Shown here in pieces: positions 59,556 to 64,000 of a stretch of DNA of 64,000 nucleotides (position 1 is its first letter; every line of letters starts with the position of its first letter). This DNA is from JAEUJM01 sp041908445 (GTDB lineage Bacteria > Actinomycetota > Acidimicrobiia > Acidimicrobiales > DATDAH01). The DNA is taken from NCBI GenBank assembly GCA_041908445.1, contig JAYRFK010000043.1, positions 62,001 to 126,000 of the forward strand, written 5' to 3'. The position numbers were made by a program, and so were the translations under genes. A model generated the notes under the pieces. The model worked only from the letters and a program-made list of their open reading frames with translations, was not told the DNA's origin and did no database searches.

Positions 59556-60922
59556 GCGCTGACGACCCCCGCCGGGCGCTGCCCGCGGTGGACGTCCTCG
59601 CCGCCACCGCGCCGGGTGACGCCCCGCCGCCGATCGCCCGCCGCGCCGCCCGGCGGGTGCTCGACGACGCCCGCGCCTCGATCGCCGGGGGTGCCCCGGC
59701 CCCCGGACCGGACGAGCTCGCCGCCGCCCTCACTGAGCAGCTCGCGCCGCTGACCCCGCCGCGGCCCGTGCTCAACGCCACCGGCGTCCTGTTGCACACG
59801 AACCTCGGCCGGGCCCCGCTCGACGCCCCTGCCGACGACCGGTGGGCGGGGCCGTCGGACCTCGAGCTCGACCTCGCGTCGGGTCGCCGGGGCGGGCGCC
59901 TGCGCTCGGTGGAGGAGGCCGCAACGACCCTCACCGGCGCCGAGGACGCCCTCGTGGTGAACAACGGGGCGGCGGCGCTGACGCTGGCCCTCGCCGCGCT
60001 CGCGGGTGGTCGTGAGGTGGTGGTGTCACGAGGCCAGCTCGTCGAGATCGGCGGCTCGTTCCGGGTGCCGGACGTGATCGCCGCCGGGGGCGCCCGGCTG
60101 CGCGAGGTCGGCACCACGAACCGCACCCACGCCGGCGACTACCGCACCGCCGTCGGTGAGCACACCGGCGCCCTGCTCGAGGTGCACCCGTCCAACTACC
60201 GGATCGAGGGCTTCGTGGCGCGGGTGACCACCGTCGACCTCGCGGTCCTGGCGGGCGAGGCGGGCGTGCCCCTGGTCGTCGACCTCGGGTCGGGCCTGCT
60301 CGACGAGCAGGCCCCGTGGCTCCCGGACGGGCCGCCACCGTGGCTCGCCGGCGAGCCCGGCGCCCGCCAGGCCCTTGCCGCAGGCGCCGACCTCGTCACC
60401 TTCAGCGGCGACAAGCTGCTGGGCGGCCCGCAGGCCGGGCTGCTGTGCGGACGGGCCTCGGCCGTGGCCGCGGCGCGCCGCCACCCGCTGGCGCGGGCGC
60501 TGCGGTACGACCGGGTCCGGGGCGCGCTGCTCCACCGCACCCTCGACACCTACCTGCGAGGAGCGGTCGCGGACGAGGTGCCCTTCTGGCGGCTCGCGCT
60601 GGCCCCCGAGGCGGAGGTGCAGGCACGGGCGCAGGCACTCGCCGCCGCCCTGCCGGACGACGCTCCCCTCCGGGTGATCGACGCCGCCGGTGCCGTCGGG
60701 GCCGGTTCGCTCCCGGGACGGGAGGTGCCCGGTCGGGCCGTGGCCCTCGACCACCCCCGACCCGATCGCCTCGCCGCGGCCCTTCGCCGTGCGGCGGTCC
60801 TCGCCGTGGTGACCGACGGGGCCGTGGTGGTCCACCTGCGGACGGTCGACCCGAGCCAGGACGCGCTGCTGGCGAGCTCGGTGATCGAGGCCCTCGCCGC
60901 GGTGGACCCCGCCGAGCCGTGA
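59552..60922 (+). CDS. selA: L-seryl-tRNA(Sec) selenium transferase
   Basis: 456 residues. A PLP enzyme that turns Ser-tRNA(Sec) into Sec-tRNA(Sec). Seen: NATGVLLHTNLGRAPL, VEEAATTLTGAEDALVVNNGAAAL, EIGGSFRVPDVIAAGGARLREVGTTNRTHAGDY, HPSNYRIEGF, and the PLP lysine K288 in FSGDKLLGGPQAGLL. It overlaps selD and selB by 4 bases each (ATGA, GTGA), so selD, selA and selB are one coupled operon. Confidence 0.97.
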   Translation: MSADDPRRALPAVDVLAATAPGDAPPPIARRAARRVLDDARASIAGGAPAPGPDELAAALTEQLAPLTPPRPVLNATGVLLHTNLGRAPLDAPADDRWAGPSDLELDLASGRRGGRLRSVEEAATTLTGAEDALVVNNGAAALTLALAALAGGREVVVSRGQLVEIGGSFRVPDVIAAGGARLREVGTTNRTHAGDYRTAVGEHTGALLEVHPSNYRIEGFVARVTTVDLAVLAGEAGVPLVVDLGSGLLDEQAPWLPDGPPPWLAGEPGARQALAAGADLVTFSGDKLLGGPQAGLLCGRASAVAAARRHPLARALRYDRVRGALLHRTLDTYLRGAVADEVPFWRLALAPEAEVQARAQALAAALPDDAPLRVIDAAGAVGAGSLPGREVPGRAVALDHPRPDRLAAALRRAAVLAVVTDGAVVVHLRTVDPSQDALLASSVIEALAAVDPAEP

Positions 60923-62718
60923 TCATCGCCACCGCCGGCCACGTCGACCACGGCAAGTCGAGCCTCGTCCGGCGCCTCACCGGCACCGACCCGGACCGGT
61001 GGGCCGAGGAGCGCGAGCGCGGGCTCACCATCGACCTCGGGTTCGCCTGGACCGATCTCCCGTCCGGGCGCACGGCCGCCTTCGTCGACGTCCCGGGCCA
61101 CCGTCGCTTCGTGGCCAACGCCCTGTCGGGGTGCGGCGCGGTCGACGGCGTGCTGCTGGCGATCTCCGCCCGGGAGGGTTGGCGGCCCCAGACCGAGGAG
61201 CACGTGGCGATGCTCGACCTGCTGGGCGCACCCACCGGCGTCGTGGCGCTGACCTTCACGGACACCGTCGACGCCTCCGCCGCCGCCGACGCCGCCCGAG
61301 CGGTGGCCGAACGGCTGGCCGGCACGTTCCTCGCCGGGGCCCCGATCCTCGCGACCGGGGCGGACGGCCGCGGCGACGAGGCGCTGCGGCAGGCCATCGA
61401 CGAGGTCGTCACGACCTGCCCGACCGCCCGAGACGACGACCGGCCCCGACTGTGGATCGACCGCTCGTTCCTCCTCGACGGGGTGGGCCGGGTGGTGACC
61501 GGGACCCTGTCCGGGGGCGCCGTGGCGACCGGTGGGCGGTTGGCGGCGACCGACGGCCGCACCAGCACGCTCCTCCGGATCCGCTCCCTCCGGCGCAACG
61601 GGGAGCCCGTCGAGCGGGCCACCCCCGGCGCGCGCGTGGCCCTCGCCGTCCGAGCGGATGGGGCGGCGCCCCAACGGGGTCAAGCCGTGGTCCGCGCCGA
61701 GCAGTGGCAGGCGGGGCGGGTGCTCCACGTGACCCTCACCCCGGCCCGCGGCCACGAGCCACCGCGCCCGCGTGGCTCGTTCCTGCTGCACCTGGGCACC
61801 TGGTCGGCGGCGGTGCGCCTGTCGTACCCCCGCGACGCCACCGGCGAGGGCGTCCCCGCCCTGGCCCGCCTGCACCTCGACACGCCCCTCGCGCCAGTGG
61901 CGCCAGGCGACCGGTTCGTGCTGCGCGACGCCGGGCGGGCCGCCACGGTGGCGGGCGGCCTGGTCCTCGCCGTGGACGCCGCCATCCGCCGACGCCCGCC
62001 CGCAGCGCTCCGACGCCGAGCCGAGTCGTTGGCGGGACCCCCACCGGCCCGGACCCGATGCCTGGCGGCGGCGATCCTGGCCGAAGGCGATGGCACCGCC
62101 ACCGCCGCCGACCTCCGGGCCGAGACCGGCACGGCCCTCCCGGTGGGCACCCGGCCCCGGGGCGACCGACGGACTGCCCTTCCCGCGTTGCGCCGCGCCC
62201 GGGCCGCGCTCGAGCACCAGCTCGCCGCCGACGGTGCCGTCCCGCTGGCCTCCACCACGGTCGTGGAGGCACATGCCGCCGCCGACCTGGTCGACCGGGG
62301 ACTCGCCGTCGAACGCGACGGCGTCCTGCACGCGGTGGGACGCGACCCGGCCCAACGCTGGCGCGACCTGGCGGCGCGCCTGGACGCGGCGGTGGTCGAC
62401 GGGAGCCTGCCCCGCCTCTTCACCACCGAGGACGCCTCCCTCGTCGGCGCCACGCCACGTGAGCTACGACGTCTCGACGACGAGGGTCTCGTCGTCGCGA
62501 TCCCACCGTTCCTGGTGACCACCGGGACCTATCGGGCGCTGGCGGCCGCCGTGCGCAACCGCCTCGCGGCCGGGCCTGCCACCGCCGCCGAGCTCAAGGA
62601 CGCCGTCGGCCTGACCCGCCGTCACGCCATCCCGCTCCTCGAGGCCCTCGACCGCGACGGGCTCTCGCGCCGAGTCGGCGACCTCCGGATCGGCGCCGAC
62701 CGACAGACTCCCACCTGA
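60919..62718 (+). CDS. selB: Selenocysteine-specific elongation factor
   Basis: 599 residues, GTG start. GTPase: G1 GHVDHGKS (7-14), G2/G3 region ERGLTIDLGFAW...FVDVPGHRRFVANAL, then EF-Tu-like domains 2 and 3. The C-terminal half is a chain of winged helices that read the SECIS element in mRNA, ending in AELKDAVGLTRRHAIPLLEALDRDGLSRRVGDLRI. The family's usual length is 600-640. The GTP-switch ATPase-like details are intact. Confidence 0.97.
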   Translation: MIIATAGHVDHGKSSLVRRLTGTDPDRWAEERERGLTIDLGFAWTDLPSGRTAAFVDVPGHRRFVANALSGCGAVDGVLLAISAREGWRPQTEEHVAMLDLLGAPTGVVALTFTDTVDASAAADAARAVAERLAGTFLAGAPILATGADGRGDEALRQAIDEVVTTCPTARDDDRPRLWIDRSFLLDGVGRVVTGTLSGGAVATGGRLAATDGRTSTLLRIRSLRRNGEPVERATPGARVALAVRADGAAPQRGQAVVRAEQWQAGRVLHVTLTPARGHEPPRPRGSFLLHLGTWSAAVRLSYPRDATGEGVPALARLHLDTPLAPVAPGDRFVLRDAGRAATVAGGLVLAVDAAIRRRPPAALRRRAESLAGPPPARTRCLAAAILAEGDGTATAADLRAETGTALPVGTRPRGDRRTALPALRRARAALEHQLAADGAVPLASTTVVEAHAAADLVDRGLAVERDGVLHAVGRDPAQRWRDLAARLDAAVVDGSLPRLFTTEDASLVGATPRELRRLDDEGLVVAIPPFLVTTGTYRALAAAVRNRLAAGPATAAELKDAVGLTRRHAIPLLEALDRDGLSRRVGDLRIGADRQTPT

Positions 62719-62762
62719 TCTGCGATACTCACGGTCTCGCAAGTGGCGCTGGGACGGTCTGC

Positions 62763-63572
62763 ATGGCGACTGGGCGGACGAGACAGGTGGCCTCCGTGGT
62801 GGTCACGTTGGCGGTGGCGCTCATCGTCGTCGGCACGGCCCCCGTCGCCGCGGAGGAGCCCGTGCGGGGCCAGGCGTTCCCCGGCACGGACGGCGGCCCC
62901 GAGCTCGTCGTCGGCGACACCACCGCCTACCCGGCGCGTGCCGTCGGCACCCTCGATGCGACGCTGGACGGCGACCCGGTGCGGTGCGCCGCCTTCCTGA
63001 TCGACAAGAACTCGGTGCTCACCGCCGCCCACTGCGTCCACGACGGCTCGGGCGACGTCCCGGACGCCTGGGCCACCGCCACCGTGTTCGACCCCGGCCA
63101 CGACGGCGCCACGACGCCCTACCGCACGTGCGCCGCGACCGGGGCCCACGCCCCCTACGGCTGGCGGACCGCCGCCGACGAGCGGGTCGACTACGCCGTG
63201 GTCCAACTGGACTGCGGCATCGGGCGGCGGGTCGGCTGGTTCGGCCTCTGGCTGTCCGGACGGGGCGACGACGTGCTCGGCGACGAGGTCCGCGTGCGGG
63301 GTTACCCGGCGGACCTGGCGGGACACCAGTGGCGTGGCGGCGGCCGGGTCACCACCACGACACCGAAGCAGGTGTTCCACAACGCCCGTACCCGGGGGAC
63401 GGCGGGTGGGCCGGTCTACGTGTCCACGCCGGCCTGCGGCGGCCCCTGCGCGATCCTCGTCCAGGCGGACGAGGCGCACGGCACCGGCATCCACGCGTCG
63501 GGCCCCCACGGCCCCCGGTTCACCCGGGCCCGGTTCGGCCAGGTCCTCGCGTGGGCCGCCGAGAACGGCTGA
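62763..63572 (+). CDS. Secreted S1B-type protease paralog 3 with catalytic Ser replaced by Ala
   Basis: 269 residues. Signal peptide ASVVVTLAVALIVVGTAPVAA. H90 (TAAHC) and D143 (VDYAVVQLD) of the triad are kept. The Ser motif GGQSGSP of paralogs 1 and 2 is RGTAGGP here, with A214 at the nucleophile position. The Cys pair CGGPC follows, as in the paralogs, and TYPAR-like and YPADL blocks align. It should fold but not cleave: a predicted pseudoprotease. It starts 44 bases after selB. Confidence 0.85.
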   Translation: MATGRTRQVASVVVTLAVALIVVGTAPVAAEEPVRGQAFPGTDGGPELVVGDTTAYPARAVGTLDATLDGDPVRCAAFLIDKNSVLTAAHCVHDGSGDVPDAWATATVFDPGHDGATTPYRTCAATGAHAPYGWRTAADERVDYAVVQLDCGIGRRVGWFGLWLSGRGDDVLGDEVRVRGYPADLAGHQWRGGGRVTTTTPKQVFHNARTRGTAGGPVYVSTPACGGPCAILVQADEAHGTGIHASGPHGPRFTRARFGQVLAWAAENG

Positions 63573-63582
63573 GGGAGCGACC

Positions 63583-64000
63583 GTGTCCGAGATCACCCAC
63601 ATCGCCGTCGACGCCGCTCGGGTGACGATCACGAGCGACGCCGACCTCCGCGCGATCGCCACGTCGGCGGGCCGCTTCCTCGTGGACGGCGTCGTCCGCG
63701 AGGTGACCACCCAGCCCGCCGGCTTCTTCGACGTGCTGGTGGCCGCCGAAGGCCTCACCCCGACCGAGGAGTACCAGCTCGCCGGCGGGACGCTCCGGCT
63801 CGCTCGGGCCGTCCACGCCGATCCGGTGTCGGGCACACAGCGCACCGACACCACCGCCGTGTGGGAGGCCCAAGGCTCATCCCTCGCGCTGACGACGAGC
63901 GACCTCGACACCGAGGGAGTGCTCGGGGTGCTCGAGCGCCTCGAGCTCGTGCCCTCGCCAGAGGGCCTCGCGGTCCTGCCCGGCGCCGGCGTGAGCTGGT
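63583..64000 (+). CDS. Hypothetical protein, 3' end outside the window
   Basis: The frame is open from GTG 63583 to the window end (139 residues seen). The start is 10 bases after the pseudoprotease stop, with GAGGGAG upstream as ribosome site. The sequence begins SEITHIAVDAARVTITSDAD and shows beta strands (RFLVDGVVREV, FFDVLVAAEG, TLRLARAVH, SSLALTTSDLD). No signal peptide and no recognised family. It is probably in one operon with the pseudoprotease. Confidence 0.7.
   Translation, partial: MSEITHIAVDAARVTITSDADLRAIATSAGRFLVDGVVREVTTQPAGFFDVLVAAEGLTPTEEYQLAGGTLRLARAVHADPVSGTQRTDTTAVWEAQGSSLALTTSDLDTEGVLGVLERLELVPSPEGLAVLPGAGVSW

Noticed and set aside
63583..64000. Selenoprotein gene beside the sel cassette
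   Set aside because: No in-frame TGA is seen in the visible part. The same holds for the other intact genes, so no selenoprotein was identified in the window.

Overview
The window is about 70% G+C or more and gene-dense, with no gap between genes over about 240 bases. Gene content points to Actinomycetota, and by inference to class Acidimicrobiia or a close relative. The pointers are mycothiol glycosyltransferase mshA, a BldC-like regulator, an RsiG-like c-di-GMP protein, an F420-type luciferase-like oxidoreductase, Rex, and many promoters of the form TAnnnT placed 6-9 nt before the start codon. There is no insertion sequence, phage gene or CRISPR array.

Layout. 0-2.7 kb: end of a geranylgeranyl reductase-type flavoenzyme and a Ser/Thr kinase with an outside beta-propeller. 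2.8-6.8 kb: pgi-gnd-zwf operon (oxidative pentose phosphate entry). 6.9-10.7 kb: ung, a LOG-family protein, an SDR and a secreted RCC1 protein. 10.8-14.6 kb: a DNA methyltransferase with a C-terminal nuclease-like domain, facing a MerR-led operon of two PD-(D/E)XK-like proteins, with a 62-bp hairpin repeat in three copies between the two arms. 14.7-17.5 kb: a DGPF/YCII protein with its ECF42-type sigma factor, and a secreted trypsin-like protease. 17.6-28.6 kb: tetrapyrrole genes (rex, precorrin-2 dehydrogenase, hemA, hemC, cobA-hemD, hemB, hemL), interrupted by an opposite-strand pair (acetolactate-synthase-like and aldehyde dehydrogenase) bordered by hairpins. 28.7-38.6 kb: acyl-CoA synthetase, ABC exporter, SAM hydrolase with a 29-residue membrane peptide, glycosyltransferase, bldC-like, proC, MFS, YbjN and mshA. 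38.7-45.9 kb: an XRE regulator, an RsiG-like protein, membrane proteins, a MoaD-like carrier, a phosphatase, a DksA-like protein, VOC, ADH, HAD and a lipoprotein. 45.9-55 kb: a GT-C-like membrane protein, tRNA-Lys, an LLM oxidoreductase, a frameshifted PEP-utilising gene, and a TetR gene divergent from an MBL hydrolase and a sulfotransferase, then an amidohydrolase. 55-64 kb: a DUF1385 protein and three related S1-fold protease genes, the last two flanking a complete selenocysteine cassette (tRNA-Sec, selD, selA, selB).

Three observations are most unusual. The first is the methyltransferase/nuclease-like locus, where three proteins share a DF-x12-(D/E) core but only one keeps a canonical E-x-K. 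The second is the protease paralog beside selB whose catalytic Ser is Ala. The third is a set of dispersed long-stem hairpins at gene ends, including a pair with identical loops and a compensatory stem change. All functions are inferred from reading the sequence; no searches were run.
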